Below are positions 54,573 to 63,924 of a stretch of 64,000 bases of DNA, in pieces. Each line of letters begins with the position of its first letter. Position 1 is the stretch's first letter. The translations under genes were made by a program, and so were the position numbers. This DNA comes from Alphaproteobacteria bacterium (GTDB lineage Bacteria; Pseudomonadota; Alphaproteobacteria; Ferrovibrionales; Ferrovibrionaceae): the NCBI GenBank assembly GCA_018336035.1, contig JAGXRD010000104.1, positions 1-64,000 on the forward strand, in the 5' to 3' direction. The notes under the pieces are model-generated. The model was not told the origin of the DNA and did not search any database. It saw only the letters and a program-made list of their open reading frames with translations.

Positions 54573-54794
54573 TCAGACCTTCTTGGCCTTCTTCGCGGCC
54601 GGCTTGGCAGCGGCCTTCTTCTCGCCAGTCTTCTTCTTGGTGGCAGTGGCCTTCTTCTCAGCCTTCTTCGCCGGCTTGGCGCTCTGGGTCTGGCTGGCGG
54701 CCTGGGCGGCCGGAGCAAAGGCGGGAGCAACAGTGCCGGCCAGGAAAGCGGCCATGGCGAAAGCAGCGGCAATCATTTTCACGCGGGTCAACAT
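54573..54794 (-). CDS. small exported Lys/Ala-rich protein
   Basis: This 73-aa protein has a signal peptide of about 33 residues (ending AAQAA) and a tail made of Lys/Ala repeats (KPAKKAEKKATATKKKTGEK). The tail is very basic and resembles histone H1-like segments, but export predicts a periplasmic location. It has its own terminator. Function is unknown; it may bind envelope polyanions. Confidence 0.7.
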   Translation of the reverse strand: MLTRVKMIAAAFAMAAFLAGTVAPAFAPAAQAASQTQSAKPAKKAEKKATATKKKTGEKKAAAKPAAKKAKKV

Positions 54795-54943
54795 CAGGGT
54801 CCATCCCTATGCAATGTGCTGCAAACCGGTCAGTCGCGAGCAGTGACGAATCACCGGCTGCATCGCGATCACGTTGCGCCTGTCGCATGCAATCGGCAAT
54901 GGGCGATATTTTCGCTGCGACGTCGTGTCGGTTTACGGGAAGT

Positions 54944-56257
54944 TTATACCTGCAGGAGCGCGGTGAGTTCGCGACGATGTTTCGCGACGTTCGGCCGATC
55001 CTGCAAACGCCGCTCCAGATGCGGTTTTATCGCGGCTTTTTCACCTGCTTTGGCCCCGGCCTGCAGCCACAACTGCCAGAACAGATCGCGCTGCGCATGA
55101 CTGCCGCCGATCTGCTGCAGGCCATTGAGTGCCGCAGGTAATTTTTCGTAGACCTGTCGCCAGTCGCCGCGTCCGTAGGCCTCGACGCCTTCAGCCAGCG
55201 GCAGGCCGACCAGACGCCAGATCCGCGTCGTGAGCTGCTCAGGCTGGCTGGCGACGTAATCGCGCAAGCTGCGCAGCAAGTCCTTTGCCGCAGCGTCTCG
55301 ACCGGCGCGGCTGAGCGCCAGCAGGTAATGCGCATCCAGGAACGGCTCGATATGTTCAGGCCCGCGCTTCTCGACATAGTCGGCGACATCCTGCCAGCGA
55401 TTGCCGACATCCAGACCGGCGAATTCCAGCCGCGCCAGCAGGGCCACGGCATTCACCTGGTCCTGGCTATACTCCTTCCACACGCCCCAGACCTGTTCGT
55501 CATAGAGGCGCAATGCCTCGTCGGGCCGGTCGGCGTCGATGGCAAACAGGGCGGCATGCCACCAGTTGTGGCTGCGCATGAAGGAATTCTTCTCGGCCCA
55601 GCCATCGGAAAAGCCGAGCATGGTCTGCAGGCCCTCGGCACAGCGACCCTGGGTTTCCATCACATGCGCCAGTGCATGCTGGGCCCAGGGTTCGTTGCGC
55701 TTCAGCGCAATCGCCTGTCGCGCCGCCATCTCGGCTTCATCCAGCCGGTTCATTTCCTCCAGCCCGAAGGCCAGCATGCCATGCATCTCGGCACTGTCGC
55801 GGTGATGCGGCAGCGCCGCCTGTGCGATGCGCAGCATCCCGGCCAGGTCGCCGACATGGAACATGTGGAACTGCGTCATCTTCACGGCGGCCAGGTCCTG
55901 CGGCCAGCGCGTGGCGATGTCTTCGGTCAGCCTGATCGCCGTTTCAGCGTCGCCGACCACCCAGGCCGAAACCTGTGCATGCCACAACCGCTCGCGTTCG
56001 GTGGCGCGGGCCAGATGCGGCTCGGCATTGCGCAGCCAGGGCCGTGCTTTGGCGACTGACTCTCCGGTCTGCAGGAACATTTCCAGCGCCGCCGCCTTGG
56101 CCTGCGCCATCACGCAGCCCGGATCGGCGCGCGCCGCCTCCCACACGGCCGCCGCCGTGGTGCCATAGGTCAGGAAGCTGGTGTCGAAGGTGTTGAGACC
56201 TTCGATGGCGGCCGGATTGTCAGTGGCGATGTCGAGGCCCCAGCGATCCTTCAGCAT
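54944..56257 (-). CDS. TPR-repeat protein (TTC38-like)
   Basis: This 437-aa protein consists of helical tetratricopeptide-type repeats (SAEMHGMLAFGLEEMNRLDE then AEMAARQAIALKRNEPWAQH) and ends with poorly conserved helices. The HNWWHAALFAIDADRPDEAL segment is characteristic of the TTC38 family, whose function is unclear. Its start shares one base with the stop of the MlrC-type gene (TAATG), so the two are co-translated. Confidence 0.85.
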   Translation of the reverse strand: MLKDRWGLDIATDNPAAIEGLNTFDTSFLTYGTTAAAVWEAARADPGCVMAQAKAAALEMFLQTGESVAKARPWLRNAEPHLARATERERLWHAQVSAWVVGDAETAIRLTEDIATRWPQDLAAVKMTQFHMFHVGDLAGMLRIAQAALPHHRDSAEMHGMLAFGLEEMNRLDEAEMAARQAIALKRNEPWAQHALAHVMETQGRCAEGLQTMLGFSDGWAEKNSFMRSHNWWHAALFAIDADRPDEALRLYDEQVWGVWKEYSQDQVNAVALLARLEFAGLDVGNRWQDVADYVEKRGPEHIEPFLDAHYLLALSRAGRDAAAKDLLRSLRDYVASQPEQLTTRIWRLVGLPLAEGVEAYGRGDWRQVYEKLPAALNGLQQIGGSHAQRDLFWQLWLQAGAKAGEKAAIKPHLERRLQDRPNVAKHRRELTALLQV

Positions 56258-57762
56258 TATTTGGCGGCGTCCTGCCAGTCGTTGATCTTGTCGAGCGGAT
56301 AGATTGGCCGGCGCACATTCTTGTAGGGAATGATGCTGTTGTCGGACGTGGTGACGCCTTCTCCGTCAAGAGTGAAGGTTGCTTTGGCAAGGGGTGCGAA
56401 ACCGGCGCGATAATGGATGCGCGACTTCAGCAGCAGGAATTTCTTGTGCTCAGGCTCGATGCCGACCGAGCGGAACACGCCGGTATCCCAGGGTTCGTGA
56501 TGCCGCGAGACAATAACAATTTGCATCCTGCCATCCACTTCCAGCACGGCCGTGGGCCCCATCATCACCTTGTAACCCGTATACATCGGGCCGCGCACGA
56601 TCCATTCGCCGTCGGTCAGCGTCTTGACCTTGCCGGTGACTTTCAGCGGCTTGCCCTTCAGCTGCAGCGACGGCATGTCGCTCTTGCCGCCGAGATCGAG
56701 CGTCACCGTGGCGCCGACGCCGGCCTTCTGCATGGTCTCAACAGCTGCCGGATCCCAGACCGCGCCGACGGCGACATCTTCGAGGCCCTGCTTCAGCACT
56801 TCGGCAATCACCATCATCACATCCTGCGTGCCGCCCGAGCCGCAGTTGTCGGCATGGTCGAGCAGGATCACCGGCCCGCCGAGATTTTTCGCACCCTCGC
56901 GCTTGGCCTTGGCCACCGTCTCGCCCAGGTCGCGGTGCTGGTAGATATGCAGGTCGCGCTTGTCCCACACCTTGGCCGCAATCGCATCGGCGGCGGCATC
57001 GGCCTGTTTCTGGTCGTTGCCCACGGTGATCACGGTGGTGCCGGCATCCTTGATGTCGGCCATGGCGAAGCCGCCGAACACGCTGGCGCAGGGCAGGCCC
57101 TTGGCCTCTTCATCGACGCAGGCCTGGATCGCCGATTTCATCGGCTCATCGTCGGTGCCCTGGCACAGCGTCTGCGACAGCAGCGGCAACTGGCGCAGCG
57201 CCATCGCCGGCTTGGCGCGTTTGCCGGCCAGATAGTCCATCACCACACGGCCGACCTGGCCGGCCACCACATCCATATCGACATGCGGATAGGTCTTGTA
57301 GCCGATCAGCGCCGTGCAGTTGTTCACCATCTTGGGCGTCAGGTTGCAATGCAGGTCGAGCGTGACCGCAATCGGCAGGTCGGGCGCGATCTTGCGGATG
57401 TTTTCCAGCAGTGTGCCTTCGCCGTCCTCCAGGCCCTCGACCGCCATAGCGCCATGCAGGTCGAGCAGGCAGCCGTCGCAGCCGGCGCGTATGGCCTCCA
57501 GGATCGGATCGGTCAGCCGCTTGTAGGCATCGGCGGTGACCGGCCCGCTCGGCATGGCCTCGGCGGCCATCGGCAGCACCACTTCGGCGCCGTATTCCTT
57601 CGCCAGGTTGAGATAGACGCCGAGCGGCATGTTGGTCTTGCCATAGGCATTGATGGCGGCCTGGCCGGTATAAAGCCCCCAGGCTTCGAAACGGGCGAAA
57701 TCGGTTACCAGCGGCGAGAAGGTGTTGGTCTCGTGCTTCACCATCGCGAGGACAAGCTTCAT
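56257..57762 (-). CDS. M81 family metallopeptidase (MlrC-like)
   Basis: This 501-aa protein belongs to the MlrC family, named for an enzyme that cleaves linearised microcystin peptides. N-terminal LAMVKHETNTFSPLVTDFA carries the HETNTF motif; further markers are LDLHGAMAVEG, TLDLHCNLTPKM and DHADNCGSGGTQDVMMV. Its substrate here is unknown. Peptide or D-amino-acid-containing substrates would fit the catabolic theme of the window, but that is a guess. It is followed directly by the TPR gene. Confidence 0.9.
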   Translation of the reverse strand: MKLVLAMVKHETNTFSPLVTDFARFEAWGLYTGQAAINAYGKTNMPLGVYLNLAKEYGAEVVLPMAAEAMPSGPVTADAYKRLTDPILEAIRAGCDGCLLDLHGAMAVEGLEDGEGTLLENIRKIAPDLPIAVTLDLHCNLTPKMVNNCTALIGYKTYPHVDMDVVAGQVGRVVMDYLAGKRAKPAMALRQLPLLSQTLCQGTDDEPMKSAIQACVDEEAKGLPCASVFGGFAMADIKDAGTTVITVGNDQKQADAAADAIAAKVWDKRDLHIYQHRDLGETVAKAKREGAKNLGGPVILLDHADNCGSGGTQDVMMVIAEVLKQGLEDVAVGAVWDPAAVETMQKAGVGATVTLDLGGKSDMPSLQLKGKPLKVTGKVKTLTDGEWIVRGPMYTGYKVMMGPTAVLEVDGRMQIVIVSRHHEPWDTGVFRSVGIEPEHKKFLLLKSRIHYRAGFAPLAKATFTLDGEGVTTSDNSIIPYKNVRRPIYPLDKINDWQDAAK

Positions 57763-57870
57763 GGGGCGGCGATCCTGTTCTTGTTCGTAAGCAGATGAAT
57801 CAAGCTTAAGTCCGCCGGATCGGCCTTGTCACGAGGGATGCGAATGGTTCGGGCATGGTTCGCACTGCAC

Positions 57871-57906
57871 AAAAAAAGACCCCGGCGGTTTCCCGCCGGG
57901 GTCTTC
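57871..57906 (-). terminator. rho-independent terminator of the Bax-inhibitor gene
   Basis: GACCCCGGCGG and CCGCCGGGGTC form a perfect stem around a short loop (57878-57903). On the minus strand seven U follow. It lies 22 bases past the stop of the 57929-58654 gene. Confidence 0.88.
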
Positions 57907-57928
57907 TGGAACCGGGTTTAAACCGGGA

Positions 57929-58654
57929 TCACTCGTTCTTCTGGCCGAACAGGCTGAGCAGGGCCATGAAGATGTTCAGGAAGTTCAGGTACAGCGAGGT
58001 GGCGCCGAACACCGCCTGCTTGGTCTGCAGGTCGGCCGGGTCACCCTCGTAGAACTCCGACTTGATGCGCTGCGTGTCGAAGGCGGTCAGGCCGGTGAAG
58101 ACCAGCACGGTGATCGCCGAGATCGCGAACTGCAGCACGCTCGAGCCCAGGAAGATGTTCACCACGCTGGCGATGACCAGGCCGATCACGCCCATGAACA
58201 GGAAGGTGCCCATGCCGGTCAGGTCGCGCTTGGTGGTGTAGCCCCACAGGCTCATCGCGCCGAACATCGCCGCGGTGATGAAGAAGATGCGCAGGATCGA
58301 CGTGCCGGTGTAGACCATGAAGATGGTCGAGATCGACAGGCCCATCGTCGCGGTGAAGGCCCAGTACAGGCCTTGCACGGCGGCGGCCGACATCTTGTTG
58401 GCAGCAAAGCTCATCACCAGCAGGATGCCAATCGGGGCCAGCATGACCACGAAGGACATGCCGCCGGTGAACAGGGTGCTCATCAGCGCGGGAGACTGCG
58501 AAACCAGCAGGGCGACGATGGCGCTCAGCGCCAGACCGGAGCCCATGTAGTTGTAGACCCGCAGCATGTAGCTGCGCAGGGCCTGATCCACCACCGCACG
58601 ATCAATCGTGGTGGTGCCGTAGCCATAGCGCGGCTGGTTGAACGGGGTCGCCAT
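57929..58654 (-). CDS. Bax inhibitor-1/YccA family membrane protein
   Basis: This 241-aa protein has about seven membrane helices and the family ending in GDPADLQTKQAVFGATSLYLNFLNIF. FGAMSLWGYTTKRDLTGMG is a typical BI-1 segment. It likely acts as a small ion or proton-linked channel in the inner membrane. It is monocistronic with its own terminator. Confidence 0.92.
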   Translation of the reverse strand: MATPFNQPRYGYGTTTIDRAVVDQALRSYMLRVYNYMGSGLALSAIVALLVSQSPALMSTLFTGGMSFVVMLAPIGILLVMSFAANKMSAAAVQGLYWAFTATMGLSISTIFMVYTGTSILRIFFITAAMFGAMSLWGYTTKRDLTGMGTFLFMGVIGLVIASVVNIFLGSSVLQFAISAITVLVFTGLTAFDTQRIKSEFYEGDPADLQTKQAVFGATSLYLNFLNIFMALLSLFGQKNE

Positions 58655-58910
58655 AGGTATGCCTCCTCAAGACAAAGTTGGTGAACAGCATATTGTCAGT
58701 GCCGGGGTGAAATTCAAGAATAAACCCTGCATAAAAATTCTTTATAAGTCATTCTGGTGACGGAGATTTTTCATCCGAACGGCGGTTTTGCCGCCAAATT
58801 GCGCTGCTGCCGATTTTGTGACGGCGGCCCTCGTCAGGCGGCCGGCCAGGGCGTACAAAGATAGCGCCTCCCGACGATGGCGGAAAACCGCCAATTTCTG
58901 TGAAAGTTTC

Positions 58911-60101
58911 ATGACCGACAATTCCCGCGCGACCACCTCGCTGTGGCGCCTGACCCTGATTCTCGGCGCATTGAGTGCCTTCACGCCGCTGGCGGTCGAC
59001 ATGTATCTGCCGGGCCTGCCGGCGCTGGAACGGACTCTGCAGACCGATTCGGGCGGCGTGCAGCGCACCCTGTCGGTGTTTTTCCTCGGCCTCGCCATCG
59101 GCCAGCTCATTCTCGGGCCCTTAAGCGACCGCTATGGCCGGCGCGGCCCGCTGCTGGTCGGCAACCTGCTCTATATCGGTGCCTCGGTGGCCTGCGCGCT
59201 GGCGCCCAATATCGACAGCCTGATCGCCGCGCGTTTCGTGCAGGCGCTGGGCTCCTGCGCCGGCATGGTGATCTCGCGCGCCATGGTGCGCGACCTGTTC
59301 GAACCGCGCGAAGGCGCCCGCGTGATGTCGCTGCTGATGCTGGTCACCGGCGTGGCGCCGATCCTGGCGCCGCTGATCGGCGGTGCGGTGCTGGCGGTGT
59401 TCGACTGGCAGGCGATCTTCTGGCTGATCGCGGCTTTCGCCATGCTGGTGATGATCGCCGCCCGACTGTGGTTGAATGAAACGCGCGGGCCCCAGCCCGA
59501 TATGCGGCTGACGCTCGGCTCGGCCCTGCGCGTCTATGCCGAATTGCTCACCACGCGGCGCTATATGGGCTATGCGCTGGCGTCCGGCTTTGGCCTGGGC
59601 GGGCTGTTCTCCTATATCGCGGCCTCGCCTTTCGTGTTCATCGATCTCTATCAGCTCTCGCCGCAGGCGTTTGGCTGGGTCTTCGGCATCAATGCGGTCG
59701 GCATCATAGGCTTCTCGCAGGTCAACCGCGCGCTGCTGCGGCGCTTCACGCTGGACGAAGTGCTGATCGTCGCGCTCTTTGCCATGGCGGCGGCCGGTCT
59801 GCTGCTGCTGGTCTGCACGGCGTTTTCCATCGGCGGAATCTGGGGCGTGTGGATTCCACTGTTCCTCTACATCACCAGCCTGGGCGCCGTGCTGCCCAAT
59901 GCCGCCGCCAGCGCGATGGCCACCGAAGCGCATCGCGCCGGCTCGGCCGCAGCCCTGATCGGCACGCTGCAATTCGGGCTGGGGGCCGGGACCAGCGGTC
60001 TGGTCAGCCTGCTGCATGCCAGTCCGGCTTTGGGCATGGGTGTGATCGTGGCGGTCTGCGGCTGCACCGGCCTCGTAGCGCGACTGGTGCTGGTGCGCTA
60101 G
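58911..60101 (+). CDS. Bcr/CflA family multidrug efflux transporter (MFS)
   Basis: This 396-aa transporter has about 12 membrane helices. Markers are FTPLAVDMYLPGLPALERTL at the start, GQLILGPLSDRYGRRGPLL (MFS motif A) and RFVQALGSCAGMVISRAMVRD, all typical of Bcr/CflA drug exporters. I chose the ATG at 58911; longer readings add a basic stretch without a signal. It ends one base before the convergent methyltransferase gene. Confidence 0.9.
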   Translation: MTDNSRATTSLWRLTLILGALSAFTPLAVDMYLPGLPALERTLQTDSGGVQRTLSVFFLGLAIGQLILGPLSDRYGRRGPLLVGNLLYIGASVACALAPNIDSLIAARFVQALGSCAGMVISRAMVRDLFEPREGARVMSLLMLVTGVAPILAPLIGGAVLAVFDWQAIFWLIAAFAMLVMIAARLWLNETRGPQPDMRLTLGSALRVYAELLTTRRYMGYALASGFGLGGLFSYIAASPFVFIDLYQLSPQAFGWVFGINAVGIIGFSQVNRALLRRFTLDEVLIVALFAMAAAGLLLLVCTAFSIGGIWGVWIPLFLYITSLGAVLPNAAASAMATEAHRAGSAAALIGTLQFGLGAGTSGLVSLLHASPALGMGVIVAVCGCTGLVARLVLVR

Positions 60102-60707
60102 TCAGGACTTTCGTTGCGCCAGCCAGACGGTATGGCCGGCGCAGTCGGCGTCATTCGCCGTATGGCCCACCACATCGAAGCCGTTTGCGGCCAGCAATGC
60201 GCGGTACTCCTCCGGCGCCAGGCTGGCGTGATACAGCGCCTCGCCGGCATGGTCGCCGGTGGCTTCGCCCTGCGCCGGCCCGCTGGTGAACATCAGTGCG
60301 GCCTTGGGCGCGGCATGATCGCGGAAGCTCGCGAACATCGCGCGCTGGTCGTCAAAGGGCAGGTGGAAGAAGCTATCCCATGCGATCAGCCCGTTGAACT
60401 GCCTGCCCAGCGTAAGGCCGCGCATATCACCCTCGATCCACTCATGCTGCGGAAAGCGCTGGCGACAGAGTGTGAGTAAAGTCGGCGCGGTATCGACGCC
60501 GGTGACGCTGTGGCCCTGCGCAATCAGCCAACTCGCAATCGGCTCCGCATGGCCGCAGCCGAGATCCAGCACGGTGGCTTGCGCAGGCAGCAGCGCGGCG
60601 AAACGCTCCAGCCAGCCGCGCTCGAACAACGCGCGGCTGCGCACAGCGTCGAATTCACGCGCCTTGCGTTCGTAAATCCCGGCGATGTCTTCGTGTCTGG
60701 CTGTCAT
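60102..60707 (-). CDS. class I SAM-dependent methyltransferase
   Basis: This 201-aa enzyme has the Rossmann motif I VLDLGCGHAEPIASWL, the motif II acidic end GVDTAP and EGDMRGLTLGRQFNGLIAWD. The target is unknown. I chose the ATG at 60707, which overlaps the stop of the ABC permease by four bases, so it is translated from the same transcript. Confidence 0.87.
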   Translation of the reverse strand: MTARHEDIAGIYERKAREFDAVRSRALFERGWLERFAALLPAQATVLDLGCGHAEPIASWLIAQGHSVTGVDTAPTLLTLCRQRFPQHEWIEGDMRGLTLGRQFNGLIAWDSFFHLPFDDQRAMFASFRDHAAPKAALMFTSGPAQGEATGDHAGEALYHASLAPEEYRALLAANGFDVVGHTANDADCAGHTVWLAQRKS

Positions 60708-63211
60708 ACGGTCCGCAACAGCGGCGCCGGTTTCGCGGCAAGTGCCTGCCATGCTCCAGCCAAACCTAAAAGCAGCGTCGCTGCGACGCCGCCGAGCGCG
60801 GTCGCTGCTGCCACACCGGGCGCGAAGTAGAATTGTGCATTCATCAGCACGGTCACCATCGCCCAGGCGGCGGCCCAGCCGAGCAGGAACGCCAGCAAGG
60901 CGCCCACAAGTCCGACGGTGCCATATTCGATCACATGCGCCAGGATCACATCGCGCCGTGTCGCGCCCAGTGCTTTCAGGATCGCGCCTTCCTTCAGGCG
61001 GCGGCGATGTTCGGCGGCCAGCGCGCCTGCCAGCACGATCAGTCCGGCAATCAGCGTGATGGCGGCGGCCCCGCGCACGGCGGCGCCCAGCTTCAGCACG
61101 ATACTGTTGAGTTCGGTCAGCACGTCTTTCATGCGCACAACCGAGATGCCGGGGAATTTCTGCGTCACGCTGCGGAACAGGTCCAGTTCCGCGGCCGGGC
61201 TGGCCTTCACCGTGGCCAGGAAAGTGTGCGGCGCACGTTCCAGCAGACCGGGCGAGAAGACCAGCACGAAGTTGATGCCCATCGAACTCCAGTCGAGCTG
61301 ACGGATGCTGGCGATCTCGGCCTCGATATCGCGGCCCAGCACATTCACCGTCAGCTTGTCGCCGAGGCCGACATTCAGCCCCTGTGCGGCCCTCTCCTCG
61401 ATGGAGATCAGCGGCGGGCCGTTATAGTCGCGCGGCCACCATTTGCCGGCCGTCAGCTTTGAGCCGGCCGGCAGGTCGCGCGCATAGGTCAGGCCACGGT
61501 CGCCCTGCAACACCCAGCGCTGCTCGGCAGCGACTTCGATCTGCGCCGCGGGCACGCCTTTCACCTGCGTGATACGGCCGCGCAGGTTGGGCACGGTGTC
61601 GAGATCGCGCGCGCCGGGCGAGCCCAGCACGGTGCTGCGGAACTCATCCATCTGGCTGGGCTGGATATCGACGAAGAAGAAGGCCGGCGCTTCATCGGGC
61701 AGGCGCTCTTCCACCTGGGCATGCAGGTTGCTTTCCACCAGCGTGATCGCCACCAGCAGCGTGAGCGACACGCCGAGCGACAGCAGCAGGGCGGCGGTGG
61801 CCGCACCGGGTCGGTGCAGGCTGGCAAAGGCGAGTTTCAGCCGCACGTCGCGCGGACGGATGCGGCGCGCGACTTTGGCGACGCCGCCGGCAATCAGGCG
61901 GAACAGCAGGAAGGCAACAATGGCGGCGAAGACGAACGACATCGCGAAGCGACGCTCGTCGGTGCCGAGGATGGCCAGCGCCGCCAGCGCCACGAACAGC
62001 GCCAGCGTGGCGATCACATAGCCGGGGCGGGGCAGGCGGCGGCCGGGCGCCACCAGGTCGCGATACAGAGCGGCCGGACGGATTTCGGCGGCGCGCGCCA
62101 GCGGCCAGATGGTGAAGGCCAGCGCCACCAGCAGGCCGTAAGCCGCCGCCAGCGCCAATGGCTGCCAGTAGATACCCGGCACCAGCGGCAACGGCAGCAC
62201 CTGGGCCAGCGCACCGGCGGCGAGATTCGGCAGGGCTGCGCCCAGGACCAGACCGATGCCGATTCCGACCACGGCAAGTACCAGTGTCTGCCAGAGATAG
62301 ACGCGGAAAATGAGTCCCGACGTGGCGCCGAGCGATTTCAGCGTCGCAATCGTCGGCGTCTTGCCGGCCAGATGGGCATGGACGGCATTGGCGACGCCGA
62401 CGCCGCCGATCAGCAAAGCCGTGAGCCCGACCAGCACCAGGAACAGTCCGGCGCGATCAAGGAAGCGCCGCACGCCGGGGCTGCCTTCCTTCCAGTCGCG
62501 CATGCGCCAGCCGGATTCGGCGAAGTCGCGTTTGGCGATCTCCTGCACCTGCGGCGCGGTCAGGCCCGAGGTCAGCTTCACGCTGTAATGCCAGTAGGCC
62601 ATGGTGCCGGGCTGCACCAGTTTGGTCGCTTCCAGCGCGGAGGTGGCGATCATTACGCGCGGGCCCAGTGTCAGGCCTTCGGTGGCGCGGTCGGGTTCGC
62701 GCGCGATCACGGCGCGGATTTCGAATTCGGCTTCGCCGATGCCCAGCCTGTCGCCGATGGCGGCCTCCAGCCGGATCAGGGTCTGCGGATCGACAGCGAC
62801 ACCGGCCAGGCCATTTTTCATCGCCAGCAGGTCGTGGATATTGCCCGGCTGCTCCAGTTCGATGCGACCGTAGAGCGGATAGGCGTTATCGACGGCTTTC
62901 AGTTCCACCAGCGTGCGCTGGTCACTGCGGATCGCATGCGCCATGGCGCGCATCTGCACGGCCTGCGCCACCTGGCCATGACTTTCGAGGAAGGCCTGTT
63001 CCTGCGGCGTGGTGGGGCGATGGATCAGGCGGAATTCGATATCGCCACCCAGCAGGCTGCGGCCGTCGCGCTCGAGACCAGCAACGATAGAGGCACCCAA
63101 TGTGCCAATACCGGCGATGACGGCGACGCCGAGACCGAGACAGGCGACGAAGAGGCGGAAGCCGCGCAGGCCGCCGCGCAGTTCACGAAGCGAGAATTTG
63201 AGCGACAGCAT
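60704..63211 (-). CDS. ABC transporter permease, YbbP/FtsX-like
   Basis: This 835-aa protein has an N-terminal helix, a large periplasmic domain, a three-helix FtsX unit (about residues 255-370), a second pair of helices, another periplasmic domain and a C-terminal FtsX unit ending LLGLAGAWQALAAKPAPLLRTV. That matches the YbbP architecture (about 800 aa). Such systems export or extract envelope lipids or proteins. Its ATPase is encoded directly upstream and shares one base. Confidence 0.9.
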   Translation of the reverse strand: MLSLKFSLRELRGGLRGFRLFVACLGLGVAVIAGIGTLGASIVAGLERDGRSLLGGDIEFRLIHRPTTPQEQAFLESHGQVAQAVQMRAMAHAIRSDQRTLVELKAVDNAYPLYGRIELEQPGNIHDLLAMKNGLAGVAVDPQTLIRLEAAIGDRLGIGEAEFEIRAVIAREPDRATEGLTLGPRVMIATSALEATKLVQPGTMAYWHYSVKLTSGLTAPQVQEIAKRDFAESGWRMRDWKEGSPGVRRFLDRAGLFLVLVGLTALLIGGVGVANAVHAHLAGKTPTIATLKSLGATSGLIFRVYLWQTLVLAVVGIGIGLVLGAALPNLAAGALAQVLPLPLVPGIYWQPLALAAAYGLLVALAFTIWPLARAAEIRPAALYRDLVAPGRRLPRPGYVIATLALFVALAALAILGTDERRFAMSFVFAAIVAFLLFRLIAGGVAKVARRIRPRDVRLKLAFASLHRPGAATAALLLSLGVSLTLLVAITLVESNLHAQVEERLPDEAPAFFFVDIQPSQMDEFRSTVLGSPGARDLDTVPNLRGRITQVKGVPAAQIEVAAEQRWVLQGDRGLTYARDLPAGSKLTAGKWWPRDYNGPPLISIEERAAQGLNVGLGDKLTVNVLGRDIEAEIASIRQLDWSSMGINFVLVFSPGLLERAPHTFLATVKASPAAELDLFRSVTQKFPGISVVRMKDVLTELNSIVLKLGAAVRGAAAITLIAGLIVLAGALAAEHRRRLKEGAILKALGATRRDVILAHVIEYGTVGLVGALLAFLLGWAAAWAMVTVLMNAQFYFAPGVAAATALGGVAATLLLGLAGAWQALAAKPAPLLRTV

Positions 63212-63924
63212 CAGTCGGCCGACTGCTGTGTGCGGGATTCAATAGATTTTACGCGACCATCCTCAATCCGCACCACGCGGTCGCAAAGCGCAGCCAGATT
63301 TTCGTCATGCGTGATCAGGATCAGCGTCGAGTTCAGCTTGGCGGCCTCGCCGAACATCAGATCGATGATGGCATGACCGGTGCTGCCATCCAGATTGCCG
63401 GTCGGTTCGTCGGCCAGCAGCAGCGCCGGATGCGGCGCCACGGCACGCGCCAGCGCCACGCGCTGCTGCTCGCCGCCCGACAGCTGTGCCGGATAATGCG
63501 TCTCGCGCTTGCCCAGCCCGACCTGCGCCAGCGCGGCACGCGCGCGGTCGATGGCGTCGGCAGCGCCTGCCAGTTCCAGCGGCACGGCGACGTTTTCCAG
63601 TGCCGTCATCGTGGGGATCAGATGGAAGCTCTGGAACACGATGCCGACACGGCTGCGGCGCCACAGCGCCAGCTTGTCTTCATTGAGCGCATTCAGATCG
63701 CCGCCGGCGACCTGAACCTTGCCGCTGGTCACGCGTTCCAGACCGGCCAGTACTGCCAGCAGGGTGGATTTGCCCGAGCCCGAGGGGCCGACAATGCCGA
63801 TGCGTTCTCCCGGCATCACATCCAGGTCAATGCCGCGCAGGATATTGACCGGCCCGGCCGTGCTGGCGAGAGTGAGGTGGACATCGTTCAGTTGAACGAT
63901 GGGGGTCGCGTTGTTTGACGCCAT
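63211..63924 (-). CDS. ABC transporter ATP-binding protein, YbbA/LolD-like
   Basis: This 237-aa ATPase has Walker [10 protein letters not shown], signature [15 protein letters not shown] and Walker [14 protein letters not shown], the MacB/LolD/YbbA form. It partners the YbbP-like permease downstream. In many proteobacteria a thioesterase I/arylesterase gene lies divergent from it; only 76 bases remain here, too few to see one. Confidence 0.93.
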   Translation of the reverse strand: MASNNATPIVQLNDVHLTLASTAGPVNILRGIDLDVMPGERIGIVGPSGSGKSTLLAVLAGLERVTSGKVQVAGGDLNALNEDKLALWRRSRVGIVFQSFHLIPTMTALENVAVPLELAGAADAIDRARAALAQVGLGKRETHYPAQLSGGEQQRVALARAVAPHPALLLADEPTGNLDGSTGHAIIDLMFGEAAKLNSTLILITHDENLAALCDRVVRIEDGRVKSIESRTQQSAD

